From the IMG/VR virus record IMGVR_UViG_3300033153_001975, positions 1 through 35,049 of that record: DNA of 35,049 bases; one strand, given 5' to 3'. The position numbers and the translations under genes are program-made. Source of the stretch: a virus. Shown one piece after another: positions 13,192 to 21,145 of this stretch. The notes beneath the pieces were generated by a model that was given only the letters and a program-made list of their open reading frames with translations, did no database searches and was not told the DNA's origin. The number at the start of each line of letters is the position of its first letter. Position 1 is the stretch's first letter.

Positions 13192-13236
13192 ATGAAGACA
13201 TTATTAGATAAATTTAAAAAACAAGTAGAGATATGA
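13192..13236 (+). pseudogene. Truncated copy of the start of the 3866-4267 gene
   Basis: The bases from 13192 encode MKTLLDKFKKQVEI then TGA, matching MKTLLEKFKKQVEM of the minus-strand gene at 4267. The first ~42 bases differ at only a few positions, and the upstream ribosome-site region (GGAGACAAGTGAT versus GGAGGACAAATAAG) is also alike. The match fades after the stop. It reads as a decayed duplicate, though a 14-aa peptide may still be translated. Confidence 0.65.
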
Positions 13237-13244
13237 TAATATTA

Positions 13245-13270
13245 AGTATACTATATAAGTATATAATACT
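13245..13270. promoter_or_regulatory. AT-rich inverted repeats ahead of the 13282 gene
   Basis: AGTATACT is a palindrome (13245-13252), and AGTAT-ATA-ATACT (13258-13270) is a perfect inverted repeat that contains a TATAAT at 13262-13267. No -35 is visible at the proper distance. It could be a regulator site or chance in AT-rich sequence. Confidence 0.25.
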
Positions 13271-13281
13271 ATGGAGGAAGG

Positions 13282-13611
13282 ATGACAGATAACACCGAAG
13301 TAAAAACATTTATAGATAATAAACCATATACTTGTGACGATGAATACATAAAGATGATGAGTGAGCTTGAAGAAGCTTTAGCTAAGATAGTAACCCTTGA
13401 TTTACAGTATAAAAGATGGAGGTCTGACTATAATAAGTGTAGCGATAAGTTATGTAAAGTTAAAGAAGAGAGAGATGTTTTATTAAAATGTATTAAAGAT
13501 GCTTATGCACCTATACACCCACAAGAACTTAAACACTCTAAAGAACACCTTATTAGTATTATAAATAAAGAACGTAGTTTTAGATATGCTATAGAACAAA
13601 CAGAGGAATAG
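13282..13611 (+). CDS. Coiled-coil hypothetical protein, 109 aa
   Basis: Residues about 20-75 form a long coiled coil (MMSELEEALAKIVTLDLQYK, then CKVKEERDVLLKCIKDA). TATGGAGGAAGG precedes the ATG. It ends 3 bases before the small terminase gene, so it may be an accessory packaging or regulatory factor. Unknown family. Confidence 0.65.
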   Translation: MTDNTEVKTFIDNKPYTCDDEYIKMMSELEEALAKIVTLDLQYKRWRSDYNKCSDKLCKVKEERDVLLKCIKDAYAPIHPQELKHSKEHLISIINKERSFRYAIEQTEE

Positions 13612-13614
13612 TAA

Positions 13615-14022
13615 ATGAACTTAACAAGTAAGCAAGAGACATTCTGTCAAGAGATAGTAAAAGGTAAAACACAATATGAATCATACTGTATAGCTTATCC
13701 AAACCAAGTAGAAACTAGTGAAAGAAGTACATTAGACAGTAATGCTTATACACTTATGCAAAACACAGAGATAGTAGATAGAATCAAGGAGTTAAGAGAA
13801 CCTATAGCAAAAGCCTTTAATAAGAGCATAGGAGACTTACTAAGAGAGATAGATAGTATAAAGCTGAATAGTATTGATAACAATGATAAACTAGCATTAG
13901 AATGTTTAAAAGAACAAGGTAAACTATTAGGTTATTATGTAGATAAGAAGGATATTAAGACTGATGGTTCAATGAGTCCTACAATAGTGATTAATACTAA
14001 CTTAAAAAAACAAGGGGAATAA
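13615..14022 (+). CDS. terS: Terminase small subunit (Terminase_2-like)
   Basis: The 135-aa protein starts LTSKQETFCQEIVKGKTQYE, the typical N-terminal HTH of Terminase_2 family small subunits, followed by a helix with SNAYTLMQNTEIVDRIKELRE and an oligomerisation helix. The small subunit recognises viral DNA and stimulates the large subunit. It is three small genes upstream of the large subunit, in the same orientation. Confidence 0.8.
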   Translation: MNLTSKQETFCQEIVKGKTQYESYCIAYPNQVETSERSTLDSNAYTLMQNTEIVDRIKELREPIAKAFNKSIGDLLREIDSIKLNSIDNNDKLALECLKEQGKLLGYYVDKKDIKTDGSMSPTIVINTNLKKQGE

Positions 14023-14023
14023 G

Positions 14024-14299
14024 ATGTTTTATAAAAAGAGAATAGAAGAGTTAGAATATATTATGTACCAACAAGATATTGTAAGGTTAAAGAATATAAC
14101 AGCTTATATAAAAGATAGAACTATGAAGTTTGGTAAAGAGAAACATATTTTTACCACTAATAAAGAGTATACAGTGTTTTATTGTAATAACTTTAGAATA
14201 GCTAAGAATAAAAAAGATTACCATTTAGTTTATAATGATAACTATATTTATTGTAGTAATTTATTTAAAAAAGAACTTTATAATAGTTTGGAAAAATAA
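14024..14299 (+). CDS. Hypothetical protein, 91 aa
   Basis: A basic, Tyr-rich protein of unknown family (MFYKKRIEELEYIMYQQDIV...). AAGGGGAATAAG precedes the ATG and it begins just after the small terminase stop. Confidence 0.65.
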   Translation: MFYKKRIEELEYIMYQQDIVRLKNITAYIKDRTMKFGKEKHIFTTNKEYTVFYCNNFRIAKNKKDYHLVYNDNYIYCSNLFKKELYNSLEK

Positions 14300-14309
14300 G
14301 GAGAGTAAT

Positions 14310-14546
14310 ATGTATAATGATATTAAAGAAATATTACCTAGTAAGAGTGGTGAATACTTAGTGGTTTATAGTATTAAAAAGCATATTGAAAATAGTATTA
14401 TGTATTTTTGCACAGATAATTTAGAGTTTAGTGATGGTGAATTTAATTACTCCAAAGGGGAAAATTATATAATAAATGATATATATGGGGATAGACAGTT
14501 ATTAGCTTGGAAACCTATAGAAGAATATACTAACTTGAAGAAATAA
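14310..14546 (+). CDS. DUF551-like small protein, 78 aa
   Basis: ATG 14310 follows AAGGAGAGTAAT; the longer in-frame reading from 14235 lies inside the preceding gene and has no ribosome site. The pattern LPSKSGEYLVVYS...FSDGEF...LLAWKPIEEY resembles DUF551-type phage proteins. Role unknown. Confidence 0.6.
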   Translation: MYNDIKEILPSKSGEYLVVYSIKKHIENSIMYFCTDNLEFSDGEFNYSKGENYIINDIYGDRQLLAWKPIEEYTNLKK

Positions 14547-14556
14547 GGAGAGTAAT

Positions 14557-14772
14557 ATTACTACTTGGAAGAATAGAAGATATAACCATCCAATAGCTAA
14601 AATGATTAGAGAAAATAAATACTTTAATCGGCAAGATGCTTATGGTAATATATTATATAAAGGTGGACTATCTAAGTTTAAGTTATTTAAATTATGGTGG
14701 ACTATAAATATAAGTACTATAAGAGATAAAAGGTTTGGTAGAAGTTGGAAGAAGAGATGGAATTACCGTTAA
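14557..14772 (+). CDS. Basic 71-aa protein, apparently with an ATT start
   Basis: An open frame of 71 codons starts at ATT (14557) right after AAGGAGAGTAAT, the same site and spacing used by the preceding gene (AAGGAGAGTAATATG). The product is strongly basic (TTWKNRRYNHPIAK, end RSWKKRWNYR) with YNHPIAKMIRENKYF and could bind nucleic acid. An internal ATG at 14602 has no good ribosome site. The 3' end overlaps the terminase start by 16 nt. Confidence 0.55.
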   Translation: MTTWKNRRYNHPIAKMIRENKYFNRQDAYGNILYKGGLSKFKLFKLWWTINISTIRDKRFGRSWKKRWNYR

Positions 14773-16076
14773 TAGAATTAAGAGATTATCAAATAGATGT
14801 ATGGAACACATTACATCAAAGTGATATAAAGAAAGCAATCCTTATATGGCATAGACGTGCTGGTAAGGACCTTTTCTGTTTTAACTATCTAATATCAAGA
14901 GCTTTAATGGAAGTAGGAAACTATTGGTTTGTACTACCAGAGGCACAACAGGTTCGTAAAGCTATATGGGAAGGTATTACTTCAAGCGGTATGAGGTATT
15001 TAGATTTTATTCCTAGAGATAGTATTCTTAAGAGAGATGATCAATCAATGACTATATATCTTAAACATCCTGATGGTGGATTAGATGTAAAGGGTAAGCC
15101 AAATGTAGGTAGTATCATATCCTTCGTAGGAGGCGATAGATACGATAAGAGAGTTGGTGCGGGTATCAAAGGTGCTGTTGTATCAGAATGGGCACTACAG
15201 AAGCCTAATTTATACGATTTAGCACTAGAACCTATGTTAGTTGAAACTAATGGATGGGTATTATTCAATTCAACACCTCGTGGAGAGAATCATTGTTTTG
15301 ATATGTTTAACTATATGAAAGAGAGTGATCAGTGTTTAGCTAGTAAACTAACTATAGAAGATACTGGAGTAGTAGACTTAGATGTTATTGAAGAACAACG
15401 TAAACGTGGAAAGCCTGAAGAGATTATACAACAAGAGTTCTATTGTTCATTTGAAGGAGCTATACATGGTTCTTATTATGGTGATATGTTAAAGACTTAT
15501 AGTGATCAAGTAATGAATGTACCTTATGAGCAAGGGCATGGTGTTCATACTATGTGGGATTTAGGAGTATCTGATAGTACTTCAATATGGTTTATTCAAT
15601 TTGTAGGTAGAGAAGTAAGAGTGATTGATTATTATGAAGCTAGTGGATATGGATTATCACATTATGCTGATGTATTAGCTAATAAAGGTTATACCTATGC
15701 AAAACATCATTTACCTCATGATGGTAATCAAAGACAACTTACAGCAACTGAAAGAGCTTTAACTATTAAACAACAACTAGTTAATTTAGGATTAGAAAAT
15801 GTAGAGATTATACCTAGGACTAAAGATGTGTATCAAGATATACAAGCTGTTAGAAGTGTATTAAGTAAATGTGTATTCGATAAGGTTAAGACTAAACCAG
15901 GTTATGAATCATTAAAACAATACCGTAGAGAGTTTGATGAGAAGAGAAATACATTTAAGAATAGTCCGTTGCATGATTGGACATCTCATGGAGCTGATGC
16001 ATTTAGAATATTACCTAAACTAATAAATACGAATGACCGTAAGTCATGGAAACCTAAACGATATAAAGGAATGTAG
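14757..16076 (+). CDS. terL: Terminase large subunit
   Basis: The 439-aa packaging motor has an ATPase domain with Walker A HRRAGKD at 32-38, Walker B GAVVSEWA at 139-146 (catalytic Glu144), and coupling motif STPRGENH at 172-179. An RNase H-like nuclease domain follows with acidic residues at Asp268 (MWDLGVSD), Asp291 (VIDYYEA) and one in the C-terminal HGADAF. It cuts and pumps DNA into the procapsid via the portal. ATG 14757 is preferred; a TTG at 14745 would add four residues. Confidence 0.92.
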   Translation: MELPLIELRDYQIDVWNTLHQSDIKKAILIWHRRAGKDLFCFNYLISRALMEVGNYWFVLPEAQQVRKAIWEGITSSGMRYLDFIPRDSILKRDDQSMTIYLKHPDGGLDVKGKPNVGSIISFVGGDRYDKRVGAGIKGAVVSEWALQKPNLYDLALEPMLVETNGWVLFNSTPRGENHCFDMFNYMKESDQCLASKLTIEDTGVVDLDVIEEQRKRGKPEEIIQQEFYCSFEGAIHGSYYGDMLKTYSDQVMNVPYEQGHGVHTMWDLGVSDSTSIWFIQFVGREVRVIDYYEASGYGLSHYADVLANKGYTYAKHHLPHDGNQRQLTATERALTIKQQLVNLGLENVEIIPRTKDVYQDIQAVRSVLSKCVFDKVKTKPGYESLKQYRREFDEKRNTFKNSPLHDWTSHGADAFRILPKLINTNDRKSWKPKRYKGM

Positions 16077-16077
16077 G

Positions 16078-16314
16078 ATGAAACATAAATTAGATAGAAG
16101 ATATAAAGAAATAGATTTAATGTACGCAGAAGATGATTATACTAATAATAATAATTATTTAGTAGGTTATCAATTTGTGTTAGATGGAGATAGTTACGAG
16201 TTTAATGCCTTTATAGGTAAAAATGATATTTTACTTGATAAATTAGATATATTATATAAGACATGTAAAGAGTGCATAGATGACTTTAATAATAAAGATG
16301 GTTATGTTATATAA
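16078..16314 (+). CDS. Hypothetical acidic protein, 78 aa
   Basis: The start at 16078 follows the terminase stop by one base and has AAAGGAATGTAGG ahead; a longer reading from 16033 overlaps the terminase and is less likely. The protein is acidic and aromatic (NNYLVGYQFVLDGDSYEF) with two Cys near the end. Unknown family. Confidence 0.6.
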   Translation: MKHKLDRRYKEIDLMYAEDDYTNNNNYLVGYQFVLDGDSYEFNAFIGKNDILLDKLDILYKTCKECIDDFNNKDGYVI

Positions 16315-16319
16315 ATAGC

Positions 16320-16349
16320 TTGAATAACATTTGTGATAAGAGTTAATAT
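16320..16349 (+). promoter_or_regulatory. Structural-class promoter with AGCTTGAATAACATTT element
   Basis: TTGAAT (16320-16325), 18-nt spacer, TAATAT (16344-16349). The 16-base block AGCTTGAATAACATTT is identical to that before the capsid gene (19828). It drives the GNAT-like gene, portal and scaffold. Confidence 0.65.
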
Positions 16350-16364
16350 GAGTTATGAATATGG

Positions 16365-16391
16365 TGGTGGTTAGTTAATAGCTGACCATCA
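16365..16391 (+). other. Leader hairpin ahead of the GNAT-like gene
   Basis: UGGUGGUUAG (16365-16374) pairs with CUGACCAUCA (16382-16391), 10 bp with two G-U pairs and a 7-nt loop, in the 5' leader. It may stabilise the late mRNA. No T run follows. Confidence 0.4.
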
Positions 16392-16412
16392 GCCCCAGTA
16401 TAAGGTGAGAAG

Positions 16413-16796
16413 ATGATATTAGATGAGTTGTTCGAATTAGTTAAAGAAGAAGGTGTTATGGATCCAACATTTGGTTACTACCAATTGAAAACTTGGATTA
16501 AAGAAGAGATTGCATTTATAGAGAAGCATGAAGACTTCTATATAGTATATGCACCAACTAAAGAGATAAACGGAGAAAGAACATTAATAGAACTATTCTT
16601 TTATATTCCTAAAGAGAAGAGAGGGAATATAAGAGCAGTACTAAATGGTATTAAAAGATTTGAGGAAGCAGCAAAAGAGAAAGATTGTGATGTCCTTAAG
16701 GTGGGAGCTAACTACGGACTTAAAAACGATAAGTTCGTGAAACTATTACTAAGACAAGGGTATAAAACAGATACTCTTCGTAAGGAGATAAAATAA
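16413..16796 (+). CDS. GNAT-fold-like protein, 127 aa
   Basis: The C-terminal part (RGNIRAVLNGIKRFEEAAKE, then LKVGANYGLKNDKFVKLLLRQGYK) resembles the end of GNAT acetyltransferases as seen in small phage proteins next to portal genes; a clear acetyl-CoA loop is not obvious. It opens the head gene block. Function unknown. Confidence 0.6.
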   Translation: MILDELFELVKEEGVMDPTFGYYQLKTWIKEEIAFIEKHEDFYIVYAPTKEINGERTLIELFFYIPKEKRGNIRAVLNGIKRFEEAAKEKDCDVLKVGANYGLKNDKFVKLLLRQGYKTDTLRKEIK

Positions 16797-17054
16797 ATGG
16801 TAGCAGCAACCGCAACAGTATTAAGTGGATTAGCAGCAGTAAGCTCTATTCATGAAGGCCGTATGGCTAGTAAGAAAGCTGAAGGTGTAGCAAAGGGTGA
16901 GGCAGTACAATTAGCAGAACAAGAAAAGAAAGCTAAGGCTGATAGATTAGAAAAGATTAAAGGGCAACGTGCTCAAATGGGAATTGATTCAACAGGATTT
17001 GGTTCTCCTTCAACAACAGGTGGGTTAGTAAACCAAGGGGAGATACTAGGATAA
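16797..17054 (+). CDS. Small virion-associated protein candidate, 85 aa
   Basis: Residues 1-20 are hydrophobic (ATATVLSGLAAVSSI), the middle is a charged helix (AVQLAEQEKKAKADRLEKIK), and the end is Gly/Ser-rich (TGFGSPSTTGG). It resembles a short form of the internal virion protein at 24074, which ends with similar Arg-gly-ile/Ser motifs. It lies between the GNAT-like and portal genes. Role unknown. Confidence 0.6.
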   Translation: MVAATATVLSGLAAVSSIHEGRMASKKAEGVAKGEAVQLAEQEKKAKADRLEKIKGQRAQMGIDSTGFGSPSTTGGLVNQGEILG

Positions 17055-18616
17055 TGTTAAACGCAAAAAGAATTATAGAAAAATACTCAAGTTCATTGAG
17101 TAAGAAATCAACAGTTGATAGTAAGTATAAAGAGGTATTCAGATATGTAATGCCTGATAGAGATAATTACAACTATCCACAAACTGATGGAGATAACTTC
17201 GATAGTAAACGGAATAGTATCTATTCCAATGTCGGAGTAAACGCAGCTATGTCATTCGTTAACAGGATACAATCCAGCCTGACGCCTATCAAGGGGGATT
17301 GGATTGAGCTGAAGGCGAATGAGCTTGCGGAAAATAGAGAAGAGGTTGATCTAGAATTAGAGAAGCTTGCTAAAATATGTAATATGTATAAGAACATATC
17401 TAACTTTGATCAAATTATATCAGAGTTCTATGGCGACTTAGTAGCAGGAACAGCTTGCTTAATGTTGCAAAAGGGTACTCCAAAGAATCCTTTAATGTTT
17501 AGAGCTATACCTATTAAAGATTTAACAATACTAGAAGGTGTTGAAGGTCAAGTATCATATGTATTTAGAAAGTTTGAAACTAGAAAAGAAAACTTAAAAG
17601 CTCAATGGGTTGAATTAAAAGGCATGGAAATATCTGCAGATGAAGCTGATAAGAATGTAAGTATTATTGAATGTACTAATTATGATTACGATACTGAACA
17701 ATGGACTTACTATGTAGTAGACCAAGAGAAAGAAAAGATATTAGTTGAAAGACCTTATGCTATTAATCCATTCATTACTTTGAGATGGTTTAAATGTACT
17801 GGTGAACTATATGGACGTGGTGTAGGTTTACAAGCTATTGATGATATCAGGACTCTAAATCTTATGACACAATATGCTTTAAGAAGTGCAGCTTATGCTT
17901 TACCGACATTTATGGTACAAGAAGATGCTGTATTTGATCCAGATGAATTTGTATTAGAACCTGGAGCTTTAAATCCTATTAGTGATGTTAATGCAATTCA
18001 ACCATTACAAGTAAATACTAATATAGATGTAAATAGATTAAACTTACAAGAGTTAGAAGCTAAAGTTAAAAAGACTATGCTTAATAATGTGTTACCTGAT
18101 AAAATAACACCAGGTGTTACTGCAACAGAGATAGCTGAAAGATCTGAACAAGATCAAGTAAATATATCTAGTGTATTTGGAAGACTTGAAAACGAATTCT
18201 TAGTACCATTAGTAAAAGGTATTATAAATACATTACAACAATTTAAATTAGTTGATAGTGAATTTGATATATCTGAGTTAGATGGTTTAGGTTTTAGAGT
18301 AGTAGTAAATACACCATTGGCTAAAGCACAACAACAAAGAGGTGTTATGAATGTTGTAAGAGCCGCAAGTATATTAGCTCAATTTGATCCAACTGGTCAA
18401 GTATTAGCAAATGCATTTAAGACTGAAGAGTTAGTGCCTTACTTATTAGATGGTATGGGAACGCCTGCTAACTTGTATAATACTTCTAAAGAGTATGCGA
18501 GCAAGAGAGATCAATCTGCTCAAGCTGGAGCTCAAATGGAAGAACAATCTGCTAATGCTGATGCTAAGAGACAAATGGCAATAGACGATAATAAGGAACA
18601 AGCTAAACAACAATAA
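17054..18616 (+). CDS. Portal (head-tail connector) protein, T7 gp8-like
   Basis: The 520-aa protein has the podovirus connector pattern: an N-terminal region with FRYVMPDRDNYNY, then a core with NAAMSFVNRIQSSLTP, the wing/stem segment ELYGRGVGLQAIDDIRTLNL, and TPGVTATEIAERSEQ before the C-terminal helices. Twelve copies form the ring through which DNA enters and leaves. Length and place before scaffold and capsid match T7-like phages. Confidence 0.88.
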   Translation: MLNAKRIIEKYSSSLSKKSTVDSKYKEVFRYVMPDRDNYNYPQTDGDNFDSKRNSIYSNVGVNAAMSFVNRIQSSLTPIKGDWIELKANELAENREEVDLELEKLAKICNMYKNISNFDQIISEFYGDLVAGTACLMLQKGTPKNPLMFRAIPIKDLTILEGVEGQVSYVFRKFETRKENLKAQWVELKGMEISADEADKNVSIIECTNYDYDTEQWTYYVVDQEKEKILVERPYAINPFITLRWFKCTGELYGRGVGLQAIDDIRTLNLMTQYALRSAAYALPTFMVQEDAVFDPDEFVLEPGALNPISDVNAIQPLQVNTNIDVNRLNLQELEAKVKKTMLNNVLPDKITPGVTATEIAERSEQDQVNISSVFGRLENEFLVPLVKGIINTLQQFKLVDSEFDISELDGLGFRVVVNTPLAKAQQQRGVMNVVRAASILAQFDPTGQVLANAFKTEELVPYLLDGMGTPANLYNTSKEYASKRDQSAQAGAQMEEQSANADAKRQMAIDDNKEQAKQQ

Positions 18617-18625
18617 GGTGAGAGA

Positions 18626-18850
18626 ATGAAGTCAGAAGCACTTAAAAGTATTATTGGAGAGGCTCAAACAAGATTCAAATTGTATAGAGATGTCTTCGGT
18701 ACTAAGTCAGGTCAACTACTATTATCCTATATGGATCACTTATATAGTGGTAAACCTGATTTAACTAATGATAATATAACATACCATAACTTAGGTAAGC
18801 GTGAAGTTATCAATCAAATAAAAGCGATATTAGATAAGGAGAGTAAATAA
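18626..18850 (+). CDS. Bbp19-like phage protein, 74 aa
   Basis: YRDVFGTKSGQLLLSYMDHL and YHNLGKREVINQIKAIL fit the small Bbp19-like domain found between portal and scaffold genes in podoviruses related to Bordetella phage BPP-1. Function unknown, probably head assembly. Its stop overlaps the scaffold start. Confidence 0.65.
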   Translation: MKSEALKSIIGEAQTRFKLYRDVFGTKSGQLLLSYMDHLYSGKPDLTNDNITYHNLGKREVINQIKAILDKESK

Positions 18851-19767
18851 TGACTGAAGAAACAAGCACAGAAGTATCAACAGAACAATCAATGACAGGT
18901 GAGTCTACAACAGCAATTGAAACAGCTAATGCTCCAGCTGATCCTAAAGTTGATGGAACAGTTGATAATCTAGGTAGAGATAATGAAGGTAAAAAACCTA
19001 ATACATTATACCCAGAAGGATTTGATGCAGATACTTATGATTTAGATAACGGTACTGTAAAGACTGATGCTGTACTAGCTAAGATGAATCTAGCTAAAGA
19101 ACAAGCTGAGAAGTTTGAGAAACAAGCTAAAGACTTAAGAAAGATTGTATCTAAAGGTAAAGCACCTGAAAAGGCTGATGTGTATCTAGAAACATATGAC
19201 GCTCCTGAAGGACTAGAAAGATATTACGGTGAAGAAGGTAATGAAGATGTTAAAGAAGTAATGACTACTCTTGCTGAAACTGCTAAGGACTTAGGATTGA
19301 ATACTGATCAATTTAAAAGTGTTGCTGATGTATTAAACAATGCTATGGTAAAAGCTAAAGTATTAGATACAAGAAGTGATGATGCTATTGCTCAAGAAAA
19401 AGCTGATTGGATTAGATCTGAAAATGGAAAACTATCTAATGATCCATTAGAAGCAAGAGCTATTGTAGATGCTAATGTTAAGTTCGTAAAAGAAACTACA
19501 CTATTAGATGAAGGACAAAAGAAGTTCTTAGTTGATAGTATGGATAAAGGAGCTATTGGTATTAGTACTGTAAATGTATTTAGAGAGTTATTCGGTGGAC
19601 GTGGTGCTGATATTCCAACTGTTGGAGTTACAGATACTGGGCTGGCTAGTGAACAATCTCTTGCAGCAGAGTTTTATGCAAAAGATACTAGTAACTTAAG
19701 AAGACAAGAAATAATTCAACAAAGAATTGAAGGCGGTAGAAAGGGTGGATTACCATTACCAAGTTAG
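18850..19767 (+). CDS. Scaffolding protein
   Basis: The 305-aa protein is acidic and low-complexity at its N terminus (Thr/Glu/Ala-rich, about 1-60), then helical with a coiled region (NLAKEQAEKFEKQAKDLRKIV) and a basic C-terminal end (EGGRKGGLPLPS). This composition and its position directly before the capsid gene match podovirus scaffolds, which shape the procapsid and then leave. A terminator follows. Confidence 0.8.
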   Translation: MTEETSTEVSTEQSMTGESTTAIETANAPADPKVDGTVDNLGRDNEGKKPNTLYPEGFDADTYDLDNGTVKTDAVLAKMNLAKEQAEKFEKQAKDLRKIVSKGKAPEKADVYLETYDAPEGLERYYGEEGNEDVKEVMTTLAETAKDLGLNTDQFKSVADVLNNAMVKAKVLDTRSDDAIAQEKADWIRSENGKLSNDPLEARAIVDANVKFVKETTLLDEGQKKFLVDSMDKGAIGISTVNVFRELFGGRGADIPTVGVTDTGLASEQSLAAEFYAKDTSNLRRQEIIQQRIEGGRKGGLPLPS

Positions 19768-19785
19768 ATAACATTGTGAGTTAAA

Positions 19786-19816
19786 TAAGAGAGTCTAGAA
19801 ATAGGCTCTTTTTTAA
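19786..19816 (+). terminator. Intrinsic terminator after scaffold gene
   Basis: AAGAGAGUCUA pairs with UAGGCUCUUUU around a GAAA loop (11 bp with two G-U pairs), followed by a T run. It ends the portal/scaffold transcript and lies just before the capsid promoter, which allows the capsid gene separate control. Confidence 0.8.
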
Positions 19817-19827
19817 TAACTAAAAGC

Positions 19828-19857
19828 TTGAATAACATTTCATTTTCCTATTATAAT
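19828..19857 (+). promoter_or_regulatory. Capsid promoter, structural class
   Basis: TTGAAT (19828-19833), 18-nt spacer, perfect TATAAT (19852-19857), within AGCTTGAATAACATTT shared with the 16320 promoter. About 120 nt of leader follow, holding a small hairpin ATGC-TTCA-GCAT. Confidence 0.75.
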
Positions 19858-19987
19858 AAAGCAAGAAGATCAACAACCCTAGTTTAATGGCTCAATGCTT
19901 CAGCATCCCATATAATAAATAAGGCCTATTCGCGAAATTCCAATAAACATGATTTAATTTAAACAATAAAATTTAAGGAGACAATAA

Positions 19988-20824
19988 ATGTCAAGAGAAA
20001 TTAGTAATGTTTTCCAAACATATTTTGATGCTGAAGTAAAAAGATCTTACGGCGACAAAAGAATGCTTGCGGGAACTATGTATGAAAAAAGTGGAGTTGT
20101 TGGTGAATCAGCATACTTCAGAAAAAAAGGTAAGGGCTTAGCTACTAGACACAACGCTGGTGCAGAAGTTACTTACATGAACACAGCATTTAGTCAAGTT
20201 GAATGTCCTCTAGAAGGATGGGAAGCTTTTGATTCTGCTGATAAATTCGACGCAACTGCAATCAACTTTTCAGAAGTATCTGAATTAGCTGAAGTAGCTG
20301 GTGATGCTATCGGTTTAAGAATGGATCAATTAGTGATTGATGCTTTAGACGCTGGATATGATTCAGTAAACAACACTGTTGGTACTGTTGGAACAGCTTT
20401 AACTGTTTCTACATTAACTGCTGGTAAGAAATTACTAGATAAAAAAGGTGTTGATTCTAATGGTAGAACTTTCATCCACAATGCAGATCAACTTGAAGAT
20501 CTATTAAACGAAACTAAAGTTACTTCATCTGATTATAACTCAGTTAAAGCTTTAGTTGCTGGTGAAGTTGGTTCTTTCTTAGGATTAAACTTTATCTGTC
20601 TTGCTGATAGACTTGAAGGTGGATTACCTAACCCAGGTGCTACATCTATAAGAGGATTTATCTACCATAACAGATCAGTTGGATTTGCTGTTGGTATGAA
20701 CATGGAAACAGAAATGACTTGGATCCCTAAAGAAAGAGCTTACATGGTAGGTGCTGAATTTAAGGCTGGTTCTGTTGTAATTGATCAAGACGGTATCGTT
20801 GCTGTTGAATCATTAATAGACTAA
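19988..20824 (+). CDS. Major capsid protein
   Basis: The 278-aa protein starts MSREISNVFQTYFDAEVKRSYG and has EGWEAFDSADKF, a typical podovirus coat pattern, with the C-terminal beta region (GFAVGMNMETEMTWIPKERA). It carries its own promoter, a strong ribosome site (AAGGAGACAATAA) and more C/G-ending codons than nearby genes (for example TTC, ATC, AAC), typical of a very highly expressed gene. Confidence 0.88.
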   Translation: MSREISNVFQTYFDAEVKRSYGDKRMLAGTMYEKSGVVGESAYFRKKGKGLATRHNAGAEVTYMNTAFSQVECPLEGWEAFDSADKFDATAINFSEVSELAEVAGDAIGLRMDQLVIDALDAGYDSVNNTVGTVGTALTVSTLTAGKKLLDKKGVDSNGRTFIHNADQLEDLLNETKVTSSDYNSVKALVAGEVGSFLGLNFICLADRLEGGLPNPGATSIRGFIYHNRSVGFAVGMNMETEMTWIPKERAYMVGAEFKAGSVVIDQDGIVAVESLID

Positions 20825-20841
20825 ACTAAGGAGAAAGTAAA

Positions 20842-21087
20842 ATGGCTTTTAAAATAGAAAACTTACTAACTGTTAGTAATAACAAATCTACTGGTGCGGG
20901 TATCCCATCAAAATTTGCTTTTTACAACAGTGCTTCTGATACAGTAACTGCAGCTGGATTTATTCCAAATGTTGTTGGTGTTAGAGAAGGCGATCAAGTT
21001 GAAGTTATCGATGCAGATTATGCAGGACATATCTTTTACTACGCAGCTGTAACTGCTGGTGTAATTACACTAACTGTTTATGCTTAA
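20842..21087 (+). CDS. Capsid-downstream small protein (decoration-like), 81 aa
   Basis: A short beta-rich protein (SKFAFYNSASDTVTAAGFIP, then VREGDQVEVIDADYAGHIFYY) immediately behind the capsid gene, co-transcribed with it and with the same codon preference. It is likely a capsid decoration or head-fiber component; no motif proves this. Confidence 0.6.
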   Translation: MAFKIENLLTVSNNKSTGAGIPSKFAFYNSASDTVTAAGFIPNVVGVREGDQVEVIDADYAGHIFYYAAVTAGVITLTVYA

Positions 21088-21098
21088 CTAATACAAGG

Positions 21099-21122
21099 GG
21101 AGAGTGCTTTCGGGTACTTTCC
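21099..21122 (+). other. Intergenic hairpin between capsid and tail genes
   Basis: GGAGAGUGC (21099-21107) pairs with GUACUUUCC (21114-21122), 9 bp with two G-U pairs and loop UUUCGG. No T run follows, so it is likely an attenuation or processing site lowering tail gene expression relative to capsid. Confidence 0.5.
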
Positions 21123-21145
21123 TCTATCTTAAAAAGAGGTATACA

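Noticed and set aside
16348-16374. Mini-ORF MSYEYGGG before the GNAT-like gene
   Set aside because: Its ATG overlaps the -10 box, so it would lie upstream of the transcript start, and it has no ribosome site.
19858-19985. Possible tRNA or small gene in the capsid leader
   Set aside because: No cloverleaf, no T-loop motif and no ORF with a ribosome site; it reads as an ordinary leader with a 4-bp hairpin.
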